64,000 nucleotides of DNA, taken from the NCBI GenBank assembly GCA_014607495.2, contig CP053160.1, positions 4,960,001 to 5,024,000 of the forward strand, given 5' to 3'. Shown here piece by piece: positions 11,519 to 24,336 of this stretch. Position 1 is the first letter of the stretch. Each line of letters starts with the position of its first letter. The position numbers were made by a program, and so were the translations under genes. The notes under the pieces are model-generated. The model made no database searches. It was not told where the DNA came from and saw only the letters and a program-made list of their open reading frames with translations. This stretch comes from Carposina sasakii (Eukaryota > Arthropoda > Insecta > Lepidoptera > Carposinidae).

Positions 11519-14500
11519 ATGGATACTCCACAACTGCAGCACACGATTTCCCTACAAAGTCCGAAAGAAGACGGCAGCACTGAAGTGAACAAAAATACTA
11601 CCGTTTCACCACCGGTTTCTACAAACAATGAGAAGGAATTACAGAAACAGTCCCCAAAGAAACCAAAAAAACGTAAATCCAAGGTTCCGCGGGATATTAC
11701 AGCTCCACGCCAACCTCTCACAGGTATGTCTTTTAACTAGCATCCAACCGTGACTTCGTTTGTGTGAATTTTACTTTATCTTATGTGTTATTCTAAAAGA
11801 TTAACAAACATCCATTTTCACATACTCTCTCATTTATAATAATAGTAACAAAGATATGTATGTATTGTAGTCATATATTTACTTTATTTTCTGTCATATA
11901 CATATTTTATTATTTCTAAATAAAGGTTATGTGAGGTATTTAAATGAAAGAAGAGACCAGTTGCGAGCTGAACATCCAGAACTAGGGTTTGCAGAACTTA
12001 CAAGACAATTAGCTAGTGAATGGAGCAAATTACCTGCAGAAGAAAAACAACACTATTTAGATGCAGCAGATCAAGATAAGGAAAGGTAAAATATCAAAAT
12101 CTAAGCCAACTTTAAAATCTCCAATTTAATCTAGATGATTAAAAGCTTGTTATTTAGGAGTAGAAGAAGGTTAAAGATGTATGTTATTATTATATGTTAT
12201 ATGTATACATAACTCTTAAAGGTGTTCCCCATAGAGAAGGTGTAAAAGAGGAGCAGTGGCTAAGTATATTTTCATACAAGTGCCGCTGAGCGTGGGGTGA
12301 AGTATGGGATGAGGGGAGCATCCTAACACTGTAGCCCTGCCCATTTTCATAGAAACCACGTTGTAGTGACTGGCCAAACTATTTGCTCATTATCAATATG
12401 GTTCAACATCAGGGTTCGACATTATCAAAATAAATATGTTTTTGGATAATTATCTTGATTTATGGTGTCGAACAAAAGTAAAAAAATATGTAAAGAAAAG
12501 AAATTTACACTTCTGTCATCAGAGAAACATTTTTTTATGTCTAGTGGCTTTGGATACATACTTAAACAAACTAAGATTATTTTTGTGTTTGATTTTTATA
12601 ACAATGAAAGATAATTATCAAGGTATATTTTTTCAAGATAATTATCATGATAATTATAATGATAACTTATCAATGATAATTATCACTTCGAACCCTGTTC
12701 AACATTATGTTTTTACTAGTGCAATTACTCATCACTAGGTGGCAATACTATGTTTCAGTAATGAAGTTTGTTATAAAATGGGCTATAGTAACTACTCGAC
12801 CACACACTAAGTATTTGTATCACTATTTGTCAAAACTGTTTGTATATCACATGCTAGATGTCGCGATAATTATTACTACCATGTACTTAAGAGAGTAAAG
12901 AGACCTATTTAACACTGAAATAGAAAAATAGTATAGGTTTTTAATAAATATTAACTTACTAGGGTAGACTGAAGTAAAATAACATGTTTCATCTGTACTA
13001 ATATTATGAAGAGGTAAAGTTTGTGTTTTTGTATGTTTGTTAAATTGTAAGGGGTAATCTCGGGATCTACTGAACCGATTTTAAACCAATAGAAAGCCAC
13101 ATTATAGCTGAGTGTCATAGGTTATAAGAATTTCCCAATATTCCCACGGGAAGGCGACCAACGGGAATTTAATATTTTTTACGAAAACCGCTATACATAT
13201 GAAGCTGTAATCGGGCATATATGTTCATTGGGGACAACGAGGAAGGACTAAAAACGGATTTCCCGAAATTCCCACGGGAAGGGGACAAACGAGAAATTAT
13301 ATATATGTTCATTAGGGACTGCGAGGAAGTAATATTTCCGCATCATCTACGAGATAATGTACATACATACATAAATAATTTACTTATTAATATTCGCCAT
13401 ATGTGAAAGAAAAATGGATGCGGTATTTATGTAAACAACAATGTACAAAAGGGGACAAACGGGAATTCATAATTTTTACGAGAACTGCTATACATATGAA
13501 GCTGAAATCGGGCATATATGTTCATTGGGGACAACGAGGAAGGACTAAAAACGGATTTCCCGAAATTCCCATGGGAAGGGGACAAACGGGGAATTTCAAA
13601 TTTTTACGAAAACCGCTATTTATACGAAGCTGAAATCGGATTAGGGCTATAAGGAAGCTCTAAGAACGGATTTCCCGAAATTCCCACGGGAAGGGGACCA
13701 ACGGGAGTTCCAAATTTTTACGAAAACCGCTGTACCTATGAAGGAATATGAAGTTGTTGCTATATACTGATATGTACCGAAGTGAAGCGAGGGCGGACCA
13801 CTAGTCTATAATATTTTACAATTTTGAAAATCCATCTTGTGGGAGATAGCATAATTTTCTCTATTTAAATGTGGCAATTGGCCTATCCTACATATTAGTA
13901 GGATAGGCCAATTGCCACAATTAAATAGAGAAAATCTAGTTAAAAAAAACCAAAAAGGTGTGAAAAGATACCTCTTTTGGACCTTCCCCTTGTTTTCCTG
14001 AGTCATTCAAATACCCAGGAATATAACACTTCTTGTTTGGTTCTTTTAAGATAATGTTAAAACTTTATTTCTGAGCTTATGCCTGTGGTAACAGCTACTG
14101 CGTTATACTGGCCCTGAAGCTCCGCCCCTATCATGACGTCATGGCCTAACGATTGCCACCCGACTCAGTTCATAGTCCCACCTCCTCTTTTATACCTTCT
14201 CCATGGTGTTCCCACACAGCAGTTATAAAATTTGGTAGAACATTTTGTTTAATTTTTTTTTTTTCAGTAATGTAATGTACTGGAGGCCTTTGCTCAGCAG
14301 TGGGACACAGCATAGGCTATTAAAAAAAATTTATTGTACAAATTATTTATTATATAATTAGTTGTCATTTTATTACTATTAAATTGTAACCCATCACTAA
14401 CAATTTATAAATTATATCATCACATAACAACTATGTCCAGCAGTGGACTGCGATAGGCTGTGATGATGATAGCAAAAATGTAACATTACAAATTGTTAAA

Positions 14501-17500
14501 AAGTTATTCAACAAAATGTTATCCCTACATTCCATAACCTGCTGTGTAGGAGTACCTTTATGTGTATAATTTGTTACATCATGTTGTAATTTATAAAATC
14601 ATACAAGCCTCAAGGCTTAACCTACTCGTACCTCAAGGTAGGATGTTTTTATTTATTTATTTATTTATGATTATTATTAGAACGGCTGAAGTAGCCATTT
14701 ACTCTAATATATATGTCATGTCATTAGTTTATAAAATAATCAAAGATACAATCACTAAATATATCACACATTAATCAATAGAAACAAAAACACACAATAG
14801 AAAAAAAAAAAGGAGAAAGAAAAATTTATGGTCAATCATGCATCACATTCACTCACAAAACCTCAAACATGCCATAATGAGCCTCATCCATCCATCCGCA
14901 AATATGTCAATGTCAGGGTTGGCATCAAGCAGTCGGTTGAGAGCGGTGAGGGTACGAGGAAGCGGAGAGTTGGCGCGCGCTACGGTACGACTCCGAGGCC
15001 CACTGAAGAGCGTGTGCCCCCCCCCCCCTACTGCGAAGATAGTTTCTCGGGACATAAAAACGAAGTAGCCCATTATGAAGTTCGGGAGCGTCAATGACGT
15101 TGCGGAACACTTTGCAGACTATTATCAGCTGGTCCCACGCTCTCCTAGTTTCTAGTGAGTTATTGGGAGGTGGGTCTGTGGGGGCTGGTGATGCCGAATG
15201 TTATACTATGAGCTCAACCAGTGTGGAAGTGTATAAAACATTGTTTCACATGTCATATCAAAATGTTATTTTTACATAATGTTATACATGTAACTGCAGT
15301 GTGGAAGCACTCTAATATTTTCTTTTTATGTTGTACCAGATGTACAAAAAATTTAGTCATATTGCTTTTAGGTACATCAAAGAATGGGCAGAGTATAAGA
15401 CAACAGATTCATATAAAGAATTCAGGAAACAACAAATGGAACATAAAGACACAGTTGCACCCAAGAAGATTAAGCAAGTGCCTACAGCAGAGATAGCACC
15501 AGGTAAAAATTAAACTGTTTATTATACCACACTTACTTACTTACTATATCTTAGTGAAAGCTTTGATTATTTATTCTCTAGAGATCGACCCTTGCGTTCG
15601 AATACAGCTTCACTGTTAAAAACATATAAAATAAATTAAATAGCATTTAAATATACTGTTTCTAATACTTTTAATTATTTGGTACAGTTCAGCAAGCAGA
15701 ACCAAATGTCAATGGAATAACGGCTCCTGTGGCACTAAGGCAACAGACACCACCAAGGCCAAGGCCTTGTATCACTCCAGCATTGGTAAGTTTACCAAAG
15801 ATAAGTATTATTTAACTGTCTCTTTACAAGGAAGTCTGAGCTAGCTATACATACCTATAAGCTAGGTGGGAAGTAAATTAATATGTGGTGATGGTGAAAA
15901 GGGAAGCGCTTCCGGCCCCACCGGGCCACTAGTCGTTGTTTGTATTTTTTACAGGTATATGTATATTTTATAGGCAATTTGATTATTCCGGACACTATTA
16001 ATAATGGCAGGTCTGTATTCATAATATCCGACTCAATTGGACAATGTGATTAAAACAGCTTAATCTCTTTTCCCGACCATTATGAATAATGCCCACACTA
16101 TCTTGAGCAAAGTAATAAAATGTCGCAGTAAGATAGATAAAGCCGTATATCGAACTATATACCGTAACATAGTTATACGAAAGCGATTCATTACTATCTC
16201 ACTAGGAATATAGTTATAAAACGGTCCAAGTTTAGTGAGATTATCGTCTTAAACTTAAACATGTAACCTAACACCGAAGAAATCGGCAGCAGGAAATCCT
16301 CGGGAAGAAATATTATAACAAATGCGAATTATCTGCCATCTTATCCTAGCATAAACCTTCCAAACAGAATACTTAATAGCAAGTAGGTACTGCATTTTCC
16401 ACCGGCATCGCCTTCATTTTACCATTGCCTAACTCGCGAAGCGAAACACCAAGGACCACAGAAAACCTACAGCCATCACAAACAATTAATATGATAAAGA
16501 AACACATGAAATAAAAATTAAACTAAGACAACATTTTTTACGTAAGTTCCTAAGTACCTAACTGATAGGTACGAGTATTTACCAACAAATTTAACGGAAA
16601 TTAATTACCACGTATCGGCAAACGCAGCGTGGGAAGGCCATCCGCGAGGTGAACGGACGACCTGGCCAAGGTCGCGGGTGTCGGTTGGATGCAGGCTGCT
16701 TCCGACCGGTCGGAGTGGAGGTTGTTGGGGGAGGCCTATGTCCAACATTGGACTTCACAGGGCTGTAAATGATGACTGCAAAGTAAAGAGTACCTATCAT
16801 CATCGTCATCGTCAGCCTATTGCAGTCCACTGCTGGACGTAGGCCTCCCCCAGTGTACGCCACATGGCTCGATCTCCCGTTTTTGCCATCCAGTCATTAC
16901 CAGCCGTCCTCTTTAAGCTGCCGTAGTCCGAGGTAGTATGGCGGCCGGGAACTGGGGGCCTTTTTTTAGTTGCCGTCATTGGGGGGTTTTTGCCCATAGT
17001 CACCACGTTGGGCAGGCGGGTTGGTGACCGCAGTGTGCTTTTCGGACTATGTTGTCTACACGGGAGGCGCTGCTGCCCACCTCCCGATACCCTTAATCGC
17101 CTCGTACGATACCCACGGGTAGGTATGGGGTGGTACAAACTCTACTCTGCCGGCACTACGCTGTATTTTTTCATTATTAAAAAAACTAGTGGATGCCCGC
17201 GACTTCGTCCGCGTGGACTACAGAGAAAACAATGTCGAAACTATCCGGGATAAAAGTTAGCCTATGTGTTAATTTTAAGTGTGTCCTATTTCTCTTGCTC
17301 TAGTCTCGCATATTTAACCCCACGGTCCCGCAAATCTGTGTAAGTATAAAAGTTGGCAATCCTAATGGTGATACTGTAAGTGAATGTGTAAGATTGAGTA
17401 AGTAAATAAATCATGATATGGGTGTAATAGTGTAACTAATCTAAGCGAGAAATTAATGATATTAGGGTCCGATATCGTCATCAAAGTATCAACCAACATA

Positions 17501-20500
17501 CATAAACATCAGTCCCGATTTGTCCCGTAATATCGACGAGACATCGTCGTATGTAAAAGCCCTAATGGATGATCGGAGCGGTCATCCCGTCCATCGATTT
17601 TAAATATTAGTGCATGACAATAAGATTTATTTTTCAATTATTTATTTGTTTAATACCTTTGTGGTTGATAGATGGTTGATAGGTATCAATTTTATGTAGG
17701 TAGGTGTAGGTAACTTGTCGATTTTATTGAAGTTTGAAGAAGTTTCTGATTATTGTGAAAGATGTTAATTGTGCTATTAATTTAGTTAATTAAAAAACAA
17801 AGTATGTACAAACTAAATAAAGTACCATTAAATACAATGCAACAAAAACTCTAACCCTAATAATCTAATTCATAATATATTAAAATCTGTAACAAACTGG
17901 CTCAATGACCATAATTTGGAAATTAACTTCAAAAAAACTAAAATAATACAATTTCGTCCTTATAATAGATCACCATTAGACATTAATATACAATTTGATA
18001 ACATAAATATAGAACATGTAGATACATTTAACTTACTTGGTATAAATATTGATACAAACCTAAATTGGAAAAATCATATTATAATTACAAAAGCTAAGTT
18101 ATATAAATTCACCTATGCCTTATATGAATTAAATAACAGTACTAACACGGAAACTGCACTATCGGCCTACTACGCATACGCCTACTCGTGGCTTCGCTAC
18201 GGGGTAATGCTATGGGGCCACAGTGTAGATGCACATGACCTGTTCATCATGCAGAAAAAATGTATTAGAATAATTGCCCGCATTGATAATACACAAAGCT
18301 GTAGACCGTATTTCCTAAAATTTAATTTACTGACATTGCCTGCAATATATATACACGACATATGTTTATTTACATTTAAAAATCGAAATATATTTCTCCA
18401 AATAAAAGATACCCATAATATCAACACACGTAATAAAGAAAATCTATACCAACCTCCATCTAAACTGAAAATGCTAAACGAAAGTCCATATTTTATGGCA
18501 ATCAAAATATTTAATAAATTACCGAAAAAAATAAAAAATGAGAGTAAATTAACCACATTTAACCATACATTGAAAAAATACCTGATTGAAATATGTCCCT
18601 ATGACTTAAATGAATATTTAACTGGACAATAGTTATTGCACATGCACCTATATAATAATAATAAGTAGATTAAAAAAACATAATTATAGTTTAGTTTACT
18701 TTAGTTTTTTAGTTTTAAGAGTGTTGCGGTGCCTCATAAGGGCTACTAAGTTATAAGTGCTTTGATTTTTTAAAAACTGTTATGTACACTTAGTATGCAA
18801 TAAAATGATTTGATTTGATTTGATTTGATTACATACTAGAGTACGATTCACCATAGTTTTGATGGATGATGGCGCTAGTTAGTATGTGTATGACCATCTG
18901 GTTCACTGAATTTTCGAAATCAGGAACTATTGAGGAACTTGCTTTTTATACTTTACTTTTTACTTTAGGTACTTACATTTTCCGGTTTTATCCTAGGTTT
19001 TTCGTGTTGTTGTTTGTTATTACTAGACTAGAGTAAGTAGCAGATATTTAACGAGTAATGCGCTGTAATTATGCTTTGCTATTTTGAATAGAAATGTATG
19101 ATATTTAGGTAGATAATAGGGTCGATTCCGGCATTCACAATTAAATCTACACCTAATCTTAGTCAGGTCCCTCCCATCTCTCTCCGTCCTTAACATAAAT
19201 GGCTGAGAGAGTAGGTAGGTACGGTGTGTCTTTAGCATAAGTATCAGTTATTTTTGAATGGTTGAATGTGATTGAACCTAACTAAACACACGATATCAAC
19301 GAATGCATTGAACATCAGTCCCGGAGGAATATCGATATGTAAGCGCAAATAAATGTTCGGGCGAGCGCGCGCGCCGCGCGGCTTGGCGGCTGTTCAAAGG
19401 CGTGGACAAAGAGACACCGCTCGCTGCTACAAACAAACACCGCGCGCCTGCCGACGTGCACGCACGGGTACAAGGGCGGGCAGCTTTACACCTGCCACCG
19501 TCTGTAGCGTAATAGCTTTCGAATTTCGTTACCTAAATGCTAATACTGGCGAAGAATTTATTGTTGTTACGTTAATTTTGACAATGGTGTTTACTGTTTA
19601 TAATTAATTTTCCGTTATTTATGTTATGTGCGACTTCGTCATTTTATTAAACTTGAAAGAATTATTGATGAAGAAGTTTGTGATTGTGATTTTCAACTTT
19701 TAAAAAAGGTACCTACTTACATACTCGATTGTTTCGTAGCTTAGGAAGCTCGAAAGAACCTAAATTAAGGAAGTTTCCCGCGTATCGCGTAGGTAGTCAA
19801 TAGTACCTACTACTATTATTAATAATTTACACTGTACGTACTGTAGTTTCAAGTTAGTGTGCCTACCTAGCTAGGTTATTCCTGTATGTTATGATGATTA
19901 GTAAGAAATAGACACTGGAAACTGGAGAAGTTTCGATTGAGAGCCGACAAGAGCAATCAGCTGATCGCTAGCGAACCACGTTCCTGTCATACCTAGTAGG
20001 TATTGTGCACCATCTCTCATTTGTGTGTCCTCGAACTTTTCCACTAAGAATACGATCGTAAATGTAGGTAGGTACCTACTTAATTAATAATAAGAACTAA
20101 CTTATTTGCGTTAATAACAAAGTAGTAGTTTTGTCTTAGCTGGATTTTTCGTGTTGGTTGTTGCTGCCAGTGTAGCGTAGTGTAGGTTTGAACATGCTTC
20201 GCGCGAGAAGCTAGAGAGCCGAGCGATTTCTGGTACTCGTAGCATTACCCACCGCGCGCTGTAACTTTTGCTTTGGATTTTTGATAGGAAATGTTTGGAA
20301 TTTAACTAACGTTTCTTCGGGAAAGATCTTTGTTAGTCATGCCTACATGCATTTCTGCCAAAAAATGCAACTTGATAAGTAGACTTTGGACCTCAATATC
20401 TTGGAAACCAGACACTTCCCAGGTATGCTTCCACGGAGAAAAATGTTCGTGATGATGAGGAGAATGCGTGGTATTCAGAAACGTTGACGACCAAAAAATA

Positions 20501-23500
20501 CCCTGTATATAGGTATAGCGTGGCGTGACGCGTCTTTCAATGTCAGCTTAAAGTGTGAAACGTTATTTTGTCGCGAATTTTGACATTTAGGCGCCACAAA
20601 AAGCGTGACATACGTGAGTCGCGGACGGCATGCTACTGGTGCATGAAGCTGTCATGGCGGCTTCTTATGAATCTGCTGGCTGCTGGCGTGCTGCTGCTGC
20701 TGCTGCTGCTGTCGTGGAAGGAGAGGAGAGGTGATGCTGCTGTGATGATACCTTGTTGCGGAGTGCTGCGATGATGATGAAGTTCCTGAAGGCTGAAGGT
20801 TGCGTATGTCCAGTTCACAGGGGTTACCAGTGTGGGGGGTAGTGAAACGGGAAGCGCTTCCGGCCCCACCGGGCCACTAGTCGTTGTTTGGCCCTTGTAT
20901 ATATTCCAATTATTGTGAGAAACTTCGATATCGCGTTCTAGGATTTTGCATTCGATTGTGGTTCTCTCCTGCATCCGATAGATGGCTCCGCTACAAATAC
21001 TATATTACAGGACGCACGCGATTTCGTGAGCTATACATATATTATTCGAATATACAAAGCTACCTATATAACTGCAAAGTTTAATAAAAATCTGTAAATT
21101 ATATTATAATCTGTGTCTTCATGTTCTTATGCCCATAAACTTTAACAATTTTATGCCTGTAGGATTACTTTATTTATGCTAATATATCTATTTTCAGGGA
21201 GAAGAGCTGTGTGGTGGGGACACAGATATTCCAATATTCACGGACCAATTCCTCCATCATAACAAATTACGTGAGTCAGAGCTCAGGCAGTTAAGGAAAG
21301 CTAACTCTGATTATGAACAACAGGTATGTACCATTTATAAATTGAGTTATTTATTTGAGCATATCAGTTACATAAGTATGAAGAGCCATCCACTACACGG
21401 ATATATTCCAAAGAATCAACTGGATAAATGAAAGAGTCTGGATTTAAGATTTAAACATTTAAATCACCTCAGGTTTGCCGATGATATTGCTCTCTTTGCA
21501 AAAACAGCCAAACAACTAAAAGAAATGCTAAATACTCTAAACACAGAAAGAAAGAAAGTATGTTTACAGATGAACACATACAAATCAAAGGTAATGACAA
21601 ACACCCGTGAAAAACCGATTCTCGTACATAATAACCTATTAGAATACCTGCAAGAGTATATCTACCTAGGGAAGCAAGTTTCATTTGGACATAGTAGCAA
21701 TGAGCAAGTGGAGAGAAGAATCAGTACTACATGGAAAAAATTCTGAGCACATAAAGAAATACTAAAAGGTAACTACACAATGGAAACGAAAAAAGTAATA
21801 ATGGAAACCTGCATTCTGCCCAGCTTAACCTATGCAAGCCAGACATGGGTATACTTTATTACAAATAAAATAATAACAACACAACGAGCGATGGAAAGGA
21901 GCATCCTCAAACTGAGAAAAATAGATAAAGTAATATTTTTTTAAAAACGAAAAACCGACTTCCTCCCCTATGAGCCAAAACTCGAGCTTACTAAAGTAAA
22001 ATTTTGCTAAAGGGCAAATATATATTGCGTTAAGCCGTGTACGAAGTTTAGAAGGCATAATATTGTCAGATTTATATGCCAGCAAATGATTAAATCGGCC
22101 ACATGACGAAAGGGCACTGAGAGAAATGACTAGGCTTTTTTACTCATTTTACGTCTGACAATATAAGCAACATATAATTACACTCCTTCTTCCTGCCCTG
22201 TTCCCAATCATTTGGGGTCAGCGCAATACAGGATGTTTTTTGGTTGCAACCGTAAACGAAAGGTATGTATTCTATACATCATATAAAGTTTGTTTATACA
22301 AAAAATATTGCTGGGAAATGAGTTTAATTTTTCATTTAATTTTTTTTTAATACATTTGGTCGCGCGCAATGTAAAGCTGACATCGCTCATCTTCGTCCGT
22401 AACGTAGTACGAGGTTACGTAAAACGGAGAATAACATCAGTGCATAAAACCTACCTACTAACCTATTTGTTTAGTCGAAATCCTCGGGAAGAAATATTAT
22501 AACAAATGCGAATTATCTTATCCTAGCATAAACCTTCCAAACAGAATACTTCATAGCAAGTAGGTACTGCATTTTCCACCGGCATCGCCTTCATTTTACC
22601 ATTGCCTAACTCGCGAAGCGAAACACCAAGGACCACAGAAAACCTACAGCCATCACAAACAATTAACATGATAAAGAAACACATGAAATAAAAATTAAAC
22701 TAAGACAACATTTTTTACGTAAGTTCCTAAGTACCTAACTGATAGGTACGAGTATTTACCAACAAATTTAACGGAACATAAAGAAAGATCTGATTAATAG
22801 TAGTTAGGTAACTTAGGTACCTACCAAAATAGTTATGTGAGAGGCAGGTACTTACTTAATTGTTGTCGGGGTCGTCGGGAGGAGGCCTCTCAACACATAA
22901 TCAAATATTGCTCAATTACTGAAGGACACGGCATGTCGAGAGCGATGGCCATGCCGCTGGCGGAGCACTCGAGCCGCTGTCCGAACCCCTAGCGCCGGAT
23001 TCACGTTCATGACGGCGAGAATAGCGTCTTGAGTTGCACCACTGCCATGGGAAACCGGGACAATATATATATTTCTGCCAATATCTATATTCGATTAGTA
23101 GGATCTAATAATGTATTTGTTGCTTTACCAGTTTAGTGGTTTAGTGTGAGGGCTAATGTAACCTAGTTGTATTTATTTTATAATTTATGTAGTAGAAGTA
23201 TATAAGTCCTGAAAAATTTCCAGGCACTCCAAAATAACAGTCAGTATACAAGTCCACTGTGAATAAGTAACTTGAAGGCACAGAATAGATAAAAATGTGC
23301 CATTGCTTTTTCAGAATGCTATTTTGCAAAGGCATGCAGAAGAGGTCAGTGGAGCGACGGCGCGGCTTCGAGCAGAGACGGCGGCGGCGGCCGAGAGAAC
23401 TGCCGCTCTTGTGTCCCACCGGCGGGAACTTGTTACAGCTTTAGTACAAGCTTTACATGCACTTGCATTGCCAGGTTGGTATTTAACTTCTTGGAAATAT

Positions 23501-24323
23501 TTAAATGCCTTCAGTGGACCGCAGAAACATCGCGCATACAATGCGTTGTTCCGTTGCGACGCACTAATGGGGCTTCGGCCATATTTTTTATGACATGCCC
23601 CATTAGACCGTTGCGTCGTCGCGCGCGACTTTCCGGCGGATTGACGGGCAAGAGACGAACCGGGAGGGAGTGTGATGCGCTGCGTTGTCAGAGCTCCGCT
23701 GCGACGACGGACAGTGAACTGAACTGAGACGCAGCTGCGACGGCGTGCATAGCCTCTTACGTTGCGTTGTCGCAGCGTCAACGCAACGTAGGTGTGACAT
23801 ACAACGCGTTGTTCTCGTTCCGACGACGCGACGCAACAAACTAATGGGGCCTCACCCGTTCAGATCTCTGTCCGTCGTCGCAGCGGAGCTCCGACAACGC
23901 AGCGCATCACCGTCCCTCCCGCTTCGTCTCTTGTCCGTCAATCCGTCGAAACGTCGCGCGCGATGACGCAACGGTCTAATGGGGCGTCATAAAAAATATA
24001 TGGAAAACGACGCAGCGACCACGCAACGCACTAATGGGGCCTCTCACTTATAGATAGTGCTTTCCCAAGTAATTTTTGAAAGTGAGGAATTTGCTTTTCT
24101 TTTGTTAATTTATTTGGGCTTTTGTTAAAAAATACAGTACATGAAACATTATTTCATAATAAAAATGTATGTTCTTTTACTAGGTGGACCTACTGGTGCA
24201 ACAGACTCCAATATAGATGAGTACATGGAAAGACTTCAGAATTTAGTAACAGAAGGAAAACACAATACTGTTGTGAAACAAGCTCGTGATATACTCAATT
24301 GTTTTGAATTACCTATAAATTAG
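11519..24323 (+). CDS. HMG20A: HMG20A/HMG20B-type HMG-box chromatin protein
   Basis: Seven exons: 11519-11723, 11926-12085, 15372-15502, 15688-15785, 21198-21323, 23315-23474, 24184-24323; phases all agree, 339 aa. HMG20A/B (iBRAF/BRAF35) bind DNA through one HMG box and belong to or oppose the LSD1-CoREST complex; nuclear. Residues 1-65 are polar with a basic KKPKKRKSK patch. The HMG box runs from about 65 to 135 ([45 protein letters not shown]). A coiled coil follows (about 220-290, [17 protein letters not shown] onward) and the family's C-terminal [11 protein letters not shown] block closes the protein. Length is close to the ~347 aa of vertebrate HMG20A. ATG 11519 is chosen because the upstream ATG at 11511 is followed at once by a stop. 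A or B paralogue cannot be settled. Large introns are full of repeats. Confidence 0.93.
12410..12697. mobile_element. hAT-type MITE, 8-bp TSD ttcaacat
   Basis: Starts CAGGGTTCGACATTATC and ends GATAATTATCACTTCGAACCCTG (TIR with CAGGGTTCGA core). The 8-mer ttcaacat flanks both sides (12402-12409 and 12698-12705). The inside repeats 'gataattatc'. It lies in HMG20 intron 2. Confidence 0.85.
12997..13803. repeat. Retroelement fragment with internal 115-130-bp tandem units
   Basis: Opens 'tactaatattatgaagaggt' and closes 'gaagcgagggcggaccacta'. The inside repeats a block containing 'ttcccacgggaagg', 'accaacggga' and 'acgaaaaccgctat' about four to five times (near 13141, 13269, 13447, 13566 and 13681). 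Its ends resemble the 'ttcgtccgcg' retroelement family. HMG20 intron 2. Confidence 0.65.
13855..13935. repeat. Near-perfect hairpin of ~37-bp arms
   Basis: The words 'ctatttaa', 'gtggcaattgg' and 'cctatcctac' on the left are mirrored on the right around a loop of about 6 bases. One or two mismatches. Probably a deleted MITE. Confidence 0.8.
14230..14480. repeat. Two LINE 3'-tail fragments
   Basis: 'ggcctttgctcagcagtggg' (near 14283) and 'gtccagcagtggactgcgat' (near 14432) are the conserved 3' ends of lepidopteran LINEs, each followed by an A-rich or (GAT)n tail. Confidence 0.6.
14820..15260. other. GC-richer intronic insert, unclassified
   Basis: Contains a C9 run near 15018-15027 and a minus-strand open frame (14849-15094) rich in Arg, Leu and Asp. 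It may be a degraded retroelement ORF, but I cannot name a family. Confidence 0.35.
15895..15946. repeat. ~50-bp repeat shared with 20844-20891
   Basis: 'gggaagcgcttccggcccca' followed by 'ccgggccactagtcg' occurs here and at 20844-20891 with one visible difference. Both copies lie in HMG20 intron 4. Confidence 0.8.
16294..16600. repeat. ~300-bp repeat, copy 1
   Basis: Near-identical to 22477-22776 in the same orientation. Visible differences are a 7-base deletion ('tgccatc' absent from copy 2) and two substitutions. Starts 'gaaatcctcgggaagaaat' and ends 'aaatttaacgga'. No ORF. Unclassified. Confidence 0.85.
16606..16790 (+). pseudogene. LINE ORF 3' end and tail
   Basis: Plus-strand sequence gives the typical lepidopteran LINE C-terminus (reading ...[16 protein letters not shown], [17 protein letters not shown]-like words), followed by the tail 'ggcctatgtccaacattgg'. 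5'-truncated and not functional. A better preserved relative lies at 33530-34720. Confidence 0.6.
16797..17170 (-). pseudogene. Second LINE 3' end, inverted to the first
   Basis: Read on the minus strand it ends '[13 protein letters not shown]' and then the (ATG)n tail 'gatgacgatgatgatagg'. It meets the plus-strand tail at 16790 tail-to-tail. Confidence 0.6.
17184..17285. repeat. 'ttcgtccgcgtgg' family copy
   Basis: Short copy starting 'actagtggatgcccgcgac', then 'ttcgtccgcgtgg', 'ccgggataaaa' and 'gcctatgtg'. Confidence 0.7.
17840..18830 (+). pseudogene. 5'-truncated Jockey-like LINE, RT C-terminal part
   Basis: A continuous 239-codon frame (17916-18632) covers the region after the RT active site: [63 protein letters not shown] and [12 protein letters not shown]. 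These are the thumb and C-terminal blocks of Jockey/CR1-type ORF2. The catalytic YADD region is missing, so the copy is a dead 5' truncation. It ends in a (TTGAT)n tail at 18803-18830. The long intact frame suggests a young insertion. HMG20 intron 4. Confidence 0.85.
18836..20330. other. HMG20 intron 4, no gene seen
   Basis: Mostly AT-rich. A GC-rich block at 19350-19510 includes a (GC)n stretch and could be a CpG-like or repeat segment. No conserved exon found. Confidence 0.4.
20340..20525 (-). repeat. Dispersed repeat, inverted copy of 26855-27125 and 45800-46165
   Basis: Read in reverse it has the order 'gtcaacgtttc', 'catcatca', 'ggaagcatacctgggaag', 'tattgaggtccaaag' seen in the other two copies. 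The outer end has 'ccctgtata', as in TA-flanked MITEs. Confidence 0.65.
20691..20712. repeat. (CTG)n microsatellite
   Basis: Seven uninterrupted CTG triplets within a run of related triplets, in HMG20 intron 4. Confidence 0.85.
21455..21945 (+). pseudogene. LINE reverse transcriptase fragment with FADD motif
   Basis: Reading [18 protein letters not shown], the RT catalytic FADD box, followed by [24 protein letters not shown] and, after a stop and frame change, [13 protein letters not shown] and [13 protein letters not shown]. The frame has a stop at about 21743. The order of blocks is that of the abundant insect LINEs with a C-terminal 'TYGAETW' box. HMG20 intron 5. Confidence 0.8.
22477..22776. 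repeat. ~300-bp repeat, copy 2
   Basis: Direct copy of 16294-16600 (see there), about 6.2 kb downstream in HMG20 intron 5. Confidence 0.85.
23540..24045. mobile_element. GC-rich foldback element
   Basis: Arms around 23565-23725 and 23860-24040 are inverted copies carrying 'ccattag' + 'accgttgcgtc', 'tcgcgcgcgac', 'ggattgac' and 'gagctccgctgcgacgacgg'. The centre repeats 'gttgcgtcg'-type words. No transposase. It starts about 65 bp after HMG20 exon 6. Ends and TSD could not be fixed. Confidence 0.7.
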
Positions 24324-24336
24324 ATTATTTAAGTAC

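Noticed and set aside
11503..11721. Minus-strand frame opposite HMG20 exon 1
   Set aside because: Antisense shadow of a real exon.
16294..22776. LTR retrotransposon with 300-bp LTRs
   Set aside because: The interval contains HMG20 exon 5 and unrelated LINE fragments, with no gag/pol, primer site or TG..CA ends.
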